A DNA stretch of 64,000 nt from Thermoplasmata archaeon. Lineage in GTDB: Archaea > Thermoplasmatota > Thermoplasmata > RBG-16-68-12. This document shows positions 24,558 to 33,499 of this stretch, piece after piece. Position 1 is the first letter of the stretch; each line of letters begins with the position of its first letter. Location: assembly GCA_036395115.1 (NCBI GenBank), contig DASWDU010000023.1, forward strand, positions 1 through 64,000. Direction: 5' to 3'. Made by a program: the position numbers and the translations under genes. Under the pieces are notes generated by a model, which did not search any database, was not told the DNA's origin, and saw only the letters and a list, made by a program, of their open reading frames with translations.

Positions 24558-25313
24558 TCAACGACGCTCGAGCACGCCGACGTAGTCCCCGGGCACGTAT
24601 CCGCCTTCCCAGATTACGCGGACGAGTTCCCATCCCGTCCCCTCCGCGAGCCGCGCGAGTTCCTCCGGTGAAATGAGCAGGAGTTCGAACCAGTCCCCCA
24701 CCTTGCCTCTGTAGCGCACGCGCAAGATGAGCAGGCCGGCCGGCCGTTTCCTCCGCAGGTTCCGTTTCACGTACGGCAGGTGGTCGTCCGACCACGTGCC
24801 GGGAATCCGGCTGTTGCCGATGATCCGAGCGCGCGTCCGGGTGATTTCCCGGAGCTCCCGCAGGAAGCGCCGCGTCCGTGGGAGATCCCCCGGCAGGCCG
24901 AGGTTGTTGCCCAGCATCAGGACCGTGTCGAACGTCCCCAGGCCCCGCGGCAGGCGCCGCACGCTCGCCTCGTACACCTGCGCGAGGCCGCGGATCCGTG
25001 CGAGCGCAACCTGCGTCGGGGACGCGTCCACGCCGACGACGTCGAACCCTTTCTTCTGGAGGAAAAGGGCGTGTCGGCCGGGTCCACATCCGAGGTCCAG
25101 GACGCGGCCGCGGACGAGCCGCAGCGCCTCCCGTTCCATCCGAGGCCACCGGCTCGAGGGCGCGAAGGAACCCTCGATCTTCGAGGCGCTGCGGTACCCG
25201 TCGTCCCGCTCGAACTCCACGAGGACCTTCTTCCCGAGCCAATGATCGAGCATCGCGCGCGCGTACAGCTCGAACGAGGATCCGGGAGGCGGTTTCTGCG
25301 AGGACGTCGGCAC
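24558..25313 (-). CDS. Class I SAM-dependent methyltransferase
   Basis: 251 residues from a GTG at 25313; an ATG at 25253 would give 231. The SAM motif VLDLGCGPGRHALFL, GVDASPTQVALAR and FDTVLMLGNNLGL are in the standard order. The N-terminal helix SSFELYARAMLDHW supports the longer form. The substrate is unknown. It is divergent from the DUF2080 gene. Confidence 0.8.
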   Translation of the reverse strand: MPTSSQKPPPGSSFELYARAMLDHWLGKKVLVEFERDDGYRSASKIEGSFAPSSRWPRMEREALRLVRGRVLDLGCGPGRHALFLQKKGFDVVGVDASPTQVALARIRGLAQVYEASVRRLPRGLGTFDTVLMLGNNLGLPGDLPRTRRFLRELREITRTRARIIGNSRIPGTWSDDHLPYVKRNLRRKRPAGLLILRVRYRGKVGDWFELLLISPEELARLAEGTGWELVRVIWEGGYVPGDYVGVLERR

Positions 25314-25393
25314 GGTCGCCGCCGGATGCGACGTTGTCGTATTGAGCCTTCCCCCCGCGAGCGCGCAGCTACAAGATAGTCGGGGCGCGCAAG

Positions 25394-25401
25394 CCTTTAT
25401 G
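25394..25401 (+). promoter_or_regulatory. TATA box of the DUF2080/zinc-ribbon operon
   Basis: CCTTTATG lies 34 bases before the ATG at 25435. Confidence 0.55.
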
Positions 25402-25434
25402 CCGTCCGATGCCCTAGCGCCGCCGGGGTCGGAG

Positions 25435-25581
25435 ATGGCGCGCGTCCGCAAGGAAGCGAAGTTCGAGGTTTTCGGTCAGGAGATGCTCGAGAAGGTCGTT
25501 GCGAAGAGCGGCAGCTCGGGTCGCGTGTACTTGCCGCCGGACTGGATCGGCAAGCGAGTGAAGGTCATTCGCGTCGAGTGA
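25435..25581 (+). CDS. DUF2080-type small archaeal protein
   Basis: 48 residues. The core GSSGRVYLPPDWIGKRVKVI matches the archaeal DUF2080 family, described as putative transposon-encoded and resembling AbrB-like DNA-binding strands. No transposase is nearby; here it looks like a resident gene, 9 bases before the zinc-ribbon/HisA-like gene. It may be a small DNA- or RNA-binding regulator. Confidence 0.75.
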   Translation: MARVRKEAKFEVFGQEMLEKVVAKSGSSGRVYLPPDWIGKRVKVIRVE

Positions 25582-25590
25582 GGACCGCGT

Positions 25591-26652
25591 ATGGCGAGCC
25601 GCTTCGGGCCGACCGACTTCGCTGCCTGCGCGCGATGCGGCAGCGACCAAGTGCACCCGAAGCTCCTCGTGATGGGGCCGATTGCGGGGATCGATAGCGA
25701 CAGCCGGGCCTACGTGTGCCATGTGTGCGGCTACGAGGGCCTCCCGATCCTCTTCGACACCGCCGAGGAGCGCGCGCAGTTCGAGCGGGAGAAGAAAGGG
25801 CTGTGGCCCGCCGAGCCGAAGTCCGCGAACAAGGGGGTTCGCAGCATCCCGATCCTCCCGATCCAAACGGACCCGCTGATTGACATCAAGGTCCTCGACC
25901 TCATCCCGATCCGCGTCGCCAACGTCACGGGCGTCCGGTGGGAGGACGGCCGGCTTCAACCGACGGCGTACCGCGCCTCGTTCCAGGAGTACTGGGACGC
26001 GATCGGGGGCCCGCGGTACAATGCGGCCCTCGTATTCATGCTCGACCTGAGCGGCGTGAACCGCGCGAACCCGAACTTCGATGTGACGCGACATCTCGTG
26101 AAACGGTGCGACGTCTGGCTCGACTCCGGCGGCCGCGAGCCGGAAGAGGTCATGGACGGCTACATGCTCGACGTCGAGCGGGTCGTCGCGGGTTCAAAGA
26201 CCCTCCGCGGCATCGGCGCGTTCGCGGAGCTGTACGGGCTTTCGTCGGAGGTGTTGCCGTGCCTCGACTGGGACGGCCGCGTCGTCTGGGGAGACCCGCG
26301 GGAAACGCAGGTCGAGCTGCGGCACGTCGCGAAGCGCCTTCGATCGATCGGCTTTCCGTCGTTGTGCGTCATGGACTTGCGACGCCTCGGGACGGAACTC
26401 GGCCCCGACCCGGCGCTCCTCGCCCTCCTGGAAGGGCTGGACGCGGAGCTGTACATCGGCGGCGGCATCCAGGAAACCGACGTGGCGGCGCTGGGCGAGC
26501 GCGGGTTCGCGGGCGGCCTTGTCGATCCGTACACGCCCGTAATCCGCGACCTGATGCGCCCTCCGAAAGAGCGGTCGACGACGGAAGCGACCGCACCCGC
26601 CGCCGCGCCACGCACCCCGCCGGCCCCGGACGCCGTGCCGGGTCCCTCCTGA
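25591..26652 (+). CDS. Zinc-ribbon plus HisA-like TIM-barrel protein
   Basis: 353 residues. Residues 10-55 form a zinc ribbon (CARCGSDQ and CHVCGYEG). Residues about 95-325 resemble the HisA/HisF-type phosphate-binding barrel: IPIRVANVTGVRW, FMLDLSGVNRA, DVWLDSGG, LPCLDWDGRVVWGD and the closing ELYIGGGIQETDV with GGLVD. The last 30 residues are a Pro/Ala-rich tail. Some archaeal HisA-like proteins serve methanopterin or other cofactor routes; the reaction here is not assigned. Confidence 0.75.
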   Translation: MASRFGPTDFAACARCGSDQVHPKLLVMGPIAGIDSDSRAYVCHVCGYEGLPILFDTAEERAQFEREKKGLWPAEPKSANKGVRSIPILPIQTDPLIDIKVLDLIPIRVANVTGVRWEDGRLQPTAYRASFQEYWDAIGGPRYNAALVFMLDLSGVNRANPNFDVTRHLVKRCDVWLDSGGREPEEVMDGYMLDVERVVAGSKTLRGIGAFAELYGLSSEVLPCLDWDGRVVWGDPRETQVELRHVAKRLRSIGFPSLCVMDLRRLGTELGPDPALLALLEGLDAELYIGGGIQETDVAALGERGFAGGLVDPYTPVIRDLMRPPKERSTTEATAPAAAPRTPPAPDAVPGPS

Positions 26653-26728
26653 AGACGTGGGACGCCTTTTACCGGGGATCGCACAGAAGTTCCGTCCCCG
26701 CAGCCAGTCCGTTAAGAATTCTGACATA

Positions 26729-26736
26729 ACTATAAG
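26729..26736 (+). promoter_or_regulatory. TATA box of the DUF1761 gene
   Basis: ACTATAAG lies about 41 bases before the ATG at 26777, implying a leader of roughly 15 bases. Confidence 0.5.
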
Positions 26737-26776
26737 GCCGCCAAGCGGCTCCGCGCGACGGGGAGGCGGACTGGGT

Positions 26777-27214
26777 ATGGCATTAATGCTGGACGTGAAC
26801 TTCTTCATCGCCATCATCGCGGCGACAATCGTGAGTTTCGTGATCGGGGGACTGTGGTATGGACCCCTCTTTGGGAAGGCGTGGATGGCCGCCATGGGGA
26901 AGACCGAGGCGGACCGGGAGGCGATGCGAAAGCAAGCGCCGAAAGGGTTCGTGGTCGCGCTCGTCGGCGCCTTCATCGCGTCGTTCGTGCTCGGGATCTT
27001 GCTTCAATACGCTCGGCTGGCGAACGTCGGGTTGCCCGCCGGGGTCGTCGGAGGGCTGGCGCTCGGATTCCTCGTCTGGTTCGGGTTCCCGTTGACCGGG
27101 ATGATCACCGGGGCCATCTTCGAAGGCGCCTCCGGAAAGCTCGTCGGGATCAACCTCGGCCACGCCCTCGTAACCTTCCTCGCGATGGGGCTCGTCCTCG
27201 GGATCTGGGTCTGA
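26777..27214 (+). CDS. DUF1761 membrane protein
   Basis: 145 residues with four membrane segments. The family signature FVIGGLWYGPLFGKAWM occupies residues 19-35, and a MGKTEADREAM loop follows. The last helix is ALVTFLAMGLVLGIWV. Function unknown in all members. The ATG at 26777 is used because it precedes the first membrane helix directly and a TATA-like box is upstream. Confidence 0.85.
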   Translation: MALMLDVNFFIAIIAATIVSFVIGGLWYGPLFGKAWMAAMGKTEADREAMRKQAPKGFVVALVGAFIASFVLGILLQYARLANVGLPAGVVGGLALGFLVWFGFPLTGMITGAIFEGASGKLVGINLGHALVTFLAMGLVLGIWV

Positions 27215-27272
27215 GCCGAACTCCGCGGAAAGAGTCAAGTCCCAGGGCCCCGTCCGGGACCGGAGGGAATCG

Positions 27273-27545
27273 ATGTCCGCGCGAAAAGTCCCGAGGCCGT
27301 TCGACCTGCATTGGGGGAAAGGCGTCATCGCCGAAGAGGCGTCCGTCGTGACGCCGTTCCACGAGCCGACGATCCAGTTGCTCGCCTTCGACGACGGGTC
27401 GAGGTCGTTGCGGTTCTGTGCATACCACGACTCGTCCTTCGCGCGGATGCCTCTCATCGTCTCGGAAGAGCACATCGGGGCGCTCGCGAAGGCAGTCAGG
27501 AAGAGTCCGCAGATTCGGCGGCTTCTGAAGGAACTCGTCGGATGA
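27273..27545 (+). CDS. Small conserved-looking protein of unknown function
   Basis: 90 residues, soluble. It has alternating strands (PTIQLLAFDDGSRSLRFCAY) and a C-terminal helix (HIGALAKAVRKSPQIRRLLKEL). GGAGGG lies about 8 bases before the ATG and is a plausible ribosome binding site. Family not recognised. Confidence 0.6.
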   Translation: MSARKVPRPFDLHWGKGVIAEEASVVTPFHEPTIQLLAFDDGSRSLRFCAYHDSSFARMPLIVSEEHIGALAKAVRKSPQIRRLLKELVG

Positions 27546-27581
27546 GCGCCCGCGCATAGCGGGCATGTTGGCGGAGTGCGC

Positions 27582-27995
27582 TCAGACGCGTTCGACCTCG
27601 ACTCCCACCTTTCGGATGATGTCGAGGCCTTCGTCGGACCGATACGTGGCTCGGTAGTACACCTTCGAGACGCCCGAATTCACGATCGCCTTGGCGCATG
27701 TGATGCACGGCTGGGCGGTCACGAAGACGACCTTCCTTGGGTCGTTGACCCGCACCTTGATCAGCGCGTTTACCTCCGAGTGAACGCAGCCGCACCCGCC
27801 GGGCTGGTCGGCTTTGCAATCGTCGTGAGATAGTCCTCTTGCGGTCCCATTGTACCCGAATCCGTAGATTTGGGTCATGTCTTCGGACGCGATGACGCAT
27901 CCGACCTGGAATCGTTTGCACGTGGCCCGTCGGGTGAGGGACGTCGCGAAGTCCATGATGAGGCTCTCAAGACTCGGTCGTTCGATCGTCCCCAT
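27582..27995 (-). CDS. dCMP/cytidine deaminase family protein
   Basis: 137 residues. Zinc-dependent deaminase with the HxE motif at His72 and Glu74 (CVHSEVNAL) and the PCxxC motif at Cys97 and Cys100 (AQPCITCAK). The inserted Cys/Gly-rich loop (PGGCGCVHSE) and length match ComEB-like dCMP deaminases, which supply dUMP for thymidylate synthesis. Its TATA-like CCTTAAGC is near 28036-28043. Confidence 0.88.
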   Translation of the reverse strand: MGTIERPSLESLIMDFATSLTRRATCKRFQVGCVIASEDMTQIYGFGYNGTARGLSHDDCKADQPGGCGCVHSEVNALIKVRVNDPRKVVFVTAQPCITCAKAIVNSGVSKVYYRATYRSDEGLDIIRKVGVEVERV

Positions 27996-28088
27996 GGCGG
28001 ATCTCCTCAGATGCTCCCACGCAAACCCTGGGTCGGCTTAAGGTTTCGGAAGGATCGAGGAACGGACGTTCCGCGGTCCCGCTGGAAG

Positions 28089-28096
28089 CCTTAATC
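28089..28096 (+). promoter_or_regulatory. TATA box of the AlkZ-like gene
   Basis: CCTTAATC lies 27 bases before the ATG at 28123. Confidence 0.5.
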
Positions 28097-28122
28097 CTCA
28101 TTCGCGGCGATGCCCGCGGACG

Positions 28123-29316
28123 ATGAGATTGGAGTCGGCCTCCGTGGCCGCGCCAAGCGTCTCGCCGGAACGAGTCGCAGCCTTCCGCCTCGCGAGGCAC
28201 CACCTGTCTGAACGCGCGCCGACCTCGGCCTTGGCGCGGGTCGCAGGCGACATGGTGGGCGCGCAGGCCCAGGTCCTGTCTGCGGCGCAGATCTCCCTAT
28301 GGGCGCGGACTCGGGGCTTGCGGCTCGAAGACGTCAATGCGGCGCTCTCCGAACAGCGGACTCTCGTGAAGACATGGTGCCTCCGAGGAACGCTTCACAT
28401 CATCCCTTCCAACGACTTCGCGGTGTTCGTTCGCGGATCGGCACGGCGGGGCGCCCGCTGGACCGCGTGGATGCTTCGCGCTGGGATCCCGATCGACGCG
28501 GTCGACCGGCTCCTCGAGGCGGTGCGGGATGTGCTGGACCGGCCCCTCACGCGAATGGAAATCGCGGGACGGATTCGAGACACGCTCGGCATCAAGATCG
28601 CTGCGAAGTCGGGCCGCGGCTGGGGTGGGCCATCGAACGCGACCGGATTCCAGATCGCCGGCACCACCTTGTCCCTCGATGGGATCATGTTCCTCGCGGG
28701 TCAGCGGGGCCTCGCCTGTTTCGGTCCAATGCGCGGCGCGGAGGCGACGTTCGTCCGCCCGGAGGACTGGCTCCCGAACTGGCACGACATGCCCGCCGAG
28801 AAGGCCGAACCCGAACTCCTGAGGCGCTACCTTCGGGGGCACGGCCCCGCGACGGTGCCGGATTACGCCCGCTGGACGTACATGACTGCCGCCGACACCC
28901 GCGATGTCTGGCGACGTCTCGAACCGGAGATGGCCCCCGTCGACGTGGCAGGACGGGTCGGTTGGGTGTTGCGCGGGGACCTGGCCGCGCTGCGACGGGC
29001 GAAGCTCGACGGGCCGATCGTCCGCCTCCTACCATCCTTCGATTCGTTGCTCCTCGGCCTGGTGGACAAGGGCCACCTCGTGGACGCGACGCACTACAAG
29101 CGCATCTACCGCCCGCAGGGATGGCTCTCGCCGGTCGTCCTCGTGGATGGCCGGGCTGCGGGTGTGTGGTCGTACGAACGGAAAGGGCGGCGACTCGCGG
29201 TCCGCGTGGAGGCGTTCCGCCGATTCCCTGCGGCGGTCCGCTCTCGAGTCACGGATGAATCGGAAGACCTCCGGCGGTTCTTCGGTATCCCCGAGGTCAC
29301 CGTCGCCTTTCGCTGA
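28123..29316 (+). CDS. Winged-helix AlkZ/YcaQ-like DNA-binding protein
   Basis: 397 residues, family size. The Q-x-Q motif at Gln48/Gln50 (GAQAQVLSAA), used as the catalytic motif in AlkZ glycosylases, is followed by the family hallmark VKTWCLRGTLHII. Three tandem winged-helix units and a C-terminal beta-barrel segment (LLPSFDSLLLG, then YRPQGWLSPVVLVDG) complete the pattern. AlkZ-type enzymes unhook DNA interstrand crosslinks or remove alkylated bases; many homologues are untested. Confidence 0.85.
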   Translation: MRLESASVAAPSVSPERVAAFRLARHHLSERAPTSALARVAGDMVGAQAQVLSAAQISLWARTRGLRLEDVNAALSEQRTLVKTWCLRGTLHIIPSNDFAVFVRGSARRGARWTAWMLRAGIPIDAVDRLLEAVRDVLDRPLTRMEIAGRIRDTLGIKIAAKSGRGWGGPSNATGFQIAGTTLSLDGIMFLAGQRGLACFGPMRGAEATFVRPEDWLPNWHDMPAEKAEPELLRRYLRGHGPATVPDYARWTYMTAADTRDVWRRLEPEMAPVDVAGRVGWVLRGDLAALRRAKLDGPIVRLLPSFDSLLLGLVDKGHLVDATHYKRIYRPQGWLSPVVLVDGRAAGVWSYERKGRRLAVRVEAFRRFPAAVRSRVTDESEDLRRFFGIPEVTVAFR

Positions 29317-29409
29317 ATCCGAAGGCGGGCGGCGTATGCGACGCGGACCGAGACTTCGTGCATTGCCGGTTTCGCAATTCCCGGCGCAGCCTCGTCCCGA
29401 CGCCGGCGT

Positions 29410-29592
29410 TCAGTCCGGGGTCGCTGTGGTCCATCCGCCCGCGGAAGGCAGGGGGATCGATCCCTCCGCTTCCGGTCGTTCCTTCTTCGTGCCTCGATTC
29501 CACAGGATGATGAGGACGCGCAAGGTGTTGGGGAACCTGCGGAATCGCATCGACACGCCGCTCTCCGCGATTGTGACGACTTCCAGGTTCAT
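29410..29592 (-). CDS. Small protein preceded by a strong Shine-Dalgarno sequence
   Basis: 60 residues, basic, with FRRFPNTLRVLIILWNRGTKK as its only hydrophobic part. No family is recognised. AAGGAGGAG ends a few bases before the ATG at 29592, an unusually strong ribosome binding site in a genome where most genes look leaderless. Just upstream is a short inverted repeat, CGAATC-TC-GATTCG (29605-29618). This suggests it is internal to a transcript, probably after the gene at 29658. Confidence 0.5.
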   Translation of the reverse strand: MNLEVVTIAESGVSMRFRRFPNTLRVLIILWNRGTKKERPEAEGSIPLPSAGGWTTATPD

Positions 29593-29657
29593 GGACTCCT
29601 CCTTCGAATCTCGATTCGGTCGCCCTCGTGAGAAAGGGAGAGCTTCGGGCCGCGCAA

Positions 29658-30038
29658 TCACGCGGCCCGCGCGAGCCACACGTCGCCCCCGCGAAGACGA
29701 TCGTCCTCGTCCGGAGACCGATTCTTCCGCCGAGAAGCGGCGGGCCGCCGCCGGCGACGATCGCGCTGCTTCCGGGTGTTCTTCTTGCTCATCGCATAGC
29801 CGATCAGCGCGAGTCCGCCGAGGACCCCGAGGAAGATTGCCTCGATTGGCGGTGCCACGGGCTCGGGCCGGCCCGCGATGGCGAGGCCATACACGACGAC
29901 GCCCGCAAGGGCGGCAATCGCGGTACCCACGACGGTGGGAGCTGGGGAACGCCAGAAGGACGGGTCCCCCGCAACTGCAGGCCATGTCTCGTTCGATGCC
30001 AAGAAGTCATCCACCTCGCCGCCTACCCGCGGCGGCAT
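29658..30038 (-). CDS. Two-pass membrane protein with basic tail
   Basis: 126 residues with two membrane segments (about 35-53 and 65-82), then a long Lys/Arg-rich tail (KKNTRKQRDRRRRR). Family not recognised. It is followed by the small gene at 29410 on the same strand. Confidence 0.5.
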   Translation of the reverse strand: MPPRVGGEVDDFLASNETWPAVAGDPSFWRSPAPTVVGTAIAALAGVVVYGLAIAGRPEPVAPPIEAIFLGVLGGLALIGYAMSKKNTRKQRDRRRRRPAASRRKNRSPDEDDRLRGGDVWLARAA

Positions 30039-30111
30039 CGCACTTAACCATCATTGGACGCTCCTCGAAGGAGCGAAAAAAGGCTCCGTCGCGGGCGTCG
30101 AAACGAAAATA

Positions 30112-31833
30112 CTAAGAAGCCCGGTCCGCGGCCGGCCGCTTGGCGAGCTCCCGTTCCCGGAGCTCCCGGCGGAGGACCTTCCCGACGAGGGACTTTGGCA
30201 GGTCGGCCGTGAACTCAATCTGTTTGGGCACCTTGAACGGCGCGAGGCGCTCCTTGCAGAAGGCGATGATGTCGTCGCCCGACGCGGCCATCCCGGCCTT
30301 GAGCACGACGAACGCCTTGACCGTCTCGCCGCGGTACGGGTCCGGGACGCCGATCGCGGCGGCGTCCGCGACGGCCGGATGCATGAAAAGGACTTCCTCG
30401 ACTTCCCGCGGGTACACGTTGTATCCGGAGCACAGGATCATGTCCTTCTTGCGGTCGACGATCGAGAAGTACCCGTCCGGGTCCATCGTGGCGATGTCGC
30501 CGGTCAGGAGCCATCCGTCCCGCAGCACGGCCGCCGTCTCCTCGGGTTTGTTCCAGTATCCTTTCATCACCTGTGGACCGCGGACGGCAAGCTCCCCGAC
30601 CGCGCCTTGCGGGAGTTCCTTCGTCGCGTCGTCGGGATCGACGATCTTCGCGTCCGTGTCCGGGACCGGGATCCCGATGCACTCCTTCACCACGCCGTTC
30701 AGCGGGTTGCAGTGCGTGACGGGCGACGCCTCCGTGAGGCCGTAGCCTTCCACGAGCCGCCCTCCGGTGGCGGCCTCGAACTGCCTCCGCACCTCGTTCG
30801 GGAGCGGCGCGGCGCCCGAGACGCACGCTCGGATCGAGCGGAGGTCGTACTTCGCGAGCTTCGGATGGCGGAGGATCGCGATGTACATCGTCGGGGCGCC
30901 GGGGAATTCCGCCGGCTTCGTCTTGTCGATCAGCTTGAGGATCGCGCCGATCTCCCTCGGGTTCGGGTAGAGGACCATCTCGTTGCCCCGGACGACGGAG
31001 AAGAGCATGACCGCGGTGAGTCCGTAGACATGGAACAAGGGGAGCACGCCGAGCACGCGCTCGGGCCCGGTGGAACCCACGGCGAACCAGGCGGACGTCT
31101 GCAGCGCATTCGCGACGAGGTTGCGGTGCGTGAGCATCGCCCCTTTGGGCGTCCCCGTCGTCCCGCCCGTGTACTGGAGGACCGCGATGTCGTCCGGCGC
31201 CACGCGGGCCTCCTGGCTCGGATCGGCGGGAGTTCGCGCCAGGTCGGCGAATCGGTACACCCAAGGCTCCCTCGGAATGTCGAGCGGCCAGTGGCCCTGC
31301 TTCTTGAGGTCGTGCCGCCTCTTCATCGGGTAGAGCTGGCGGAGCGGGGTCCGGAGGAACTCGCGGACATCGCAGACGATGACGCGTTTCACGGGCGACC
31401 GCGTCTTCGCCTTGGAAACGTTGGCCCAGAACAGGTCGAGTGCGACGACGGTCTCGACGCCGGCGTCGTTCCAGATCTGTTCGAGCTCCCGCGGCACATA
31501 GATCGGATTCGTCTGCGCCACGACGCCTCCCGCCCGCAACACCGCGAAGAAGGCGACGACGAAATGGGGCGTGTTCGGGAGGAGAAGGGAGACGCGGTCC
31601 CCGACCCGCACGCCGATCCGGCGCAAACCCGCCGCGAACCGGTCGACGGCCGCGTCGAGTTCTCGATACGACAAGGACTTGCCGTAGAACGTCACCGCAG
31701 CACGATCGCCGTAGTCCCGCGCGGTGCGGCGGAGCAGCTCCGCGAGCGGGATATCCGGATAGTCGAGGGATCTCGGTACGCCCTCCGGCCAGCTCCCGGA
31801 CCATGGCCTCGCCGACGCCGCTTCCGCGTGCAT
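30112..31833 (-). CDS. Long-chain fatty-acid/aryl-CoA ligase (AMP-forming)
   Basis: 573 residues. It activates a carboxylic acid with ATP and CoA. The P-loop YTGGTTGTPKGAML, the GYGLTEASPV motif, the hinge LTGDIATMDPDGYFSIVDRKKDMI region and the catalytic C-terminal Lys in LPKSLVGKVLRREL are all intact. The closest type is FadD, but aryl substrates cannot be excluded. A TATA-like CTTTTAGG (31858-31865, minus strand) is 25 bases before the start. It is divergent from a crotonase gene. Confidence 0.93.
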   Translation of the reverse strand: MHAEAASARPWSGSWPEGVPRSLDYPDIPLAELLRRTARDYGDRAAVTFYGKSLSYRELDAAVDRFAAGLRRIGVRVGDRVSLLLPNTPHFVVAFFAVLRAGGVVAQTNPIYVPRELEQIWNDAGVETVVALDLFWANVSKAKTRSPVKRVIVCDVREFLRTPLRQLYPMKRRHDLKKQGHWPLDIPREPWVYRFADLARTPADPSQEARVAPDDIAVLQYTGGTTGTPKGAMLTHRNLVANALQTSAWFAVGSTGPERVLGVLPLFHVYGLTAVMLFSVVRGNEMVLYPNPREIGAILKLIDKTKPAEFPGAPTMYIAILRHPKLAKYDLRSIRACVSGAAPLPNEVRRQFEAATGGRLVEGYGLTEASPVTHCNPLNGVVKECIGIPVPDTDAKIVDPDDATKELPQGAVGELAVRGPQVMKGYWNKPEETAAVLRDGWLLTGDIATMDPDGYFSIVDRKKDMILCSGYNVYPREVEEVLFMHPAVADAAAIGVPDPYRGETVKAFVVLKAGMAASGDDIIAFCKERLAPFKVPKQIEFTADLPKSLVGKVLRRELRERELAKRPAADRAS

Positions 31834-31926
31834 CCTTCGCCGACAACGGGGGCGAGGCCTAAAAGATAGTGGACCCCGGACGGTCTCTCGAAACGATTAT
31901 CCGTCGCAGGGTCGCTCGGAGGCCCG

Positions 31927-32691
31927 ATGCCCCAGGGGCCCGGCCTCCGCGCGGAACGGAAAGGACCCGTGGCCGTCCTCCGAATCGAGAACCCCCCGTG
32001 GAATCTCCTGACGCTCTCCATGGTCGCGGCCCTCGCGACGTCCGTCGCAGAACTCGAGAAGGACGACTCCGTCCGTTCGGTCGTCGTGACGGGGGATGGC
32101 CGCACGCACTTCTGCGCGGGCGCCGACATGGGCGAGTGGTCCCGACTCGGTCCGAAGGAAGCGCAAGCCGAGATCAGCCGGGGGCAAGATTCATTCTGGG
32201 CGCTCGAGCATCTCACGAAGCCGACGATCGCCGCGGTCGCGGGTTCGGCGCGCGGGGTCGGGGCCGAACTCGCCCTCGCGTGCGACATCCGCATCGCGGA
32301 CGAGAGCGCCATGTTCTCGTACCCGGAGGTGGACCTTGGATGGATGCCGAGCCACGGGGCGACGGCGAGGCTCTCCAAGATCGTCGGTCGATCGAGGGCG
32401 CTCGAGATCCTCTTGAGCGGGAAAGAAGTGAAGGCGCTCGACGCGCTCCGCCTCGGGATGGTCGACCATCTCGCCTCTCCCGGCGGGGCGTTCGACCAGG
32501 CGGAAGCCCTTGCGACCGCATTCGCCGCGAAGCCCCGGCCGGCGGTGAAGGCGATCAAACGGGCGCTCACGGAAGGGGACGAGAAACCGTACCGCAACCG
32601 CTTCCTCCTCGAGTCGCAGCATGCGGTCCAGCTCGCTTGGACGGACGAGTACAAGGCCGCGATGGAGCGACTTCGCGAGAAGAGTCCCTGA
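31927..32691 (+). CDS. Enoyl-CoA hydratase/isomerase family protein (third copy)
   Basis: 254 residues. Crotonase motifs THFCAGADMGEW and AGSARGVGAELALACDIR. Glutamates in GAELA and SYPEVDLGWMPSHG fit hydratase chemistry. The N-terminal region is shorter than the other two copies. It is divergent from the CoA ligase, with GATTATCC (about 31893-31900) as a possible TATA box, so both genes may respond together to fatty or aromatic acids. Confidence 0.88.
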   Translation: MPQGPGLRAERKGPVAVLRIENPPWNLLTLSMVAALATSVAELEKDDSVRSVVVTGDGRTHFCAGADMGEWSRLGPKEAQAEISRGQDSFWALEHLTKPTIAAVAGSARGVGAELALACDIRIADESAMFSYPEVDLGWMPSHGATARLSKIVGRSRALEILLSGKEVKALDALRLGMVDHLASPGGAFDQAEALATAFAAKPRPAVKAIKRALTEGDEKPYRNRFLLESQHAVQLAWTDEYKAAMERLREKSP

Positions 32692-32816
32692 TCTTCGGAG
32701 GCGCGGACCAAGCGCGCGGCCGGAAGGTCCGGACGTGGCAGAGCCACGGACCCGCGAAAACCGCACCTTCGCTCGCGCGGCGGTCGAACACGGCCGTGGA
32801 AGGCGACGGGGGCTCC

Positions 32817-33350
32817 TCAGCCCCGACGCATGATCGTCTCCTTCGGCCCCCACCGCTTCAGCTCGATGTCGACGCCGACGTCAGTCGCGACGAACGAGCC
32901 GTCCCGAAGGCCCGCGTCCTTCAAGACCTTGCGGCGTTGCTCGCCGTCCTCGAATCCGAGTTGCGTCTGAAACATCCCGAAGTCGATCTCCACGGTCCCG
33001 TCCACCCGGACGGCGCCGACGAGCCGCGTCCCGCTCTCGAGGACCGCTCCGGGCGTGACGATCCGATGGGCACGGACCCGTTTCAGGTACCCGAAGCAAA
33101 TCACCCGGCCCTCCGCCCACTCTCCCGCACGGACCTTCAGGTACGCATCCCGCGGATCGATGCCGTAGATGTCCACGAAGCTCGCGGAGTCCTTCGGATC
33201 GTACGACCAGCCTTTCTTCGGGTCCCGCGCGATGCGCATCCGGAGGTAGCCTTCCGCCTCGCAGTCCGGACACAGGACGGCCTCGAGGATCCGGCCCCTC
33301 ACGGGGAACGCCGCCTCGAACTCGAGGCCCGATTTGATGGCACGAGGCAC
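32817..33350 (-). CDS. Unknown protein with a CPDC zinc-like motif
   Basis: 177 residues, soluble, mostly beta. Contains LCPDCEAEGYLRMRI (residues about 26-40) and a repeated strand pattern in the second half (VGAVRVDGTVEIDFGMF). Only two cysteines of a would-be zinc knuckle are visible. Family not recognised. The 125 bases between it and the hydratase at 32691 show no further gene. Confidence 0.6.
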   Translation of the reverse strand: MPRAIKSGLEFEAAFPVRGRILEAVLCPDCEAEGYLRMRIARDPKKGWSYDPKDSASFVDIYGIDPRDAYLKVRAGEWAEGRVICFGYLKRVRAHRIVTPGAVLESGTRLVGAVRVDGTVEIDFGMFQTQLGFEDGEQRRKVLKDAGLRDGSFVATDVGVDIELKRWGPKETIMRRG

Positions 33351-33499
33351 GGCGATCCCAGCGACTCCGATGGCGATAATGACGACGCGAGAGCTTCAAG
33401 CCGTCGCGGGCCTTACACGAGCCAACGCGCGGGGGAGCGGCGATCCCGGACGAACGCCTGGTCCACAACTACCTCATCGAGGCGGGCCTCGCGGAGCGC

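Noticed and set aside
25435-25581. A transposon at the DUF2080 gene
   Set aside because: No transposase, terminal repeats or target duplication is visible; the gene shares a promoter with a metabolic-type gene.
33433-33499. Upstream extension of the LeuA-like protein
   Set aside because: The frame looks coding (VHNYLIEAGLAER) but has no ATG, GTG or TTG, and family members start close to the ATG at 33500.
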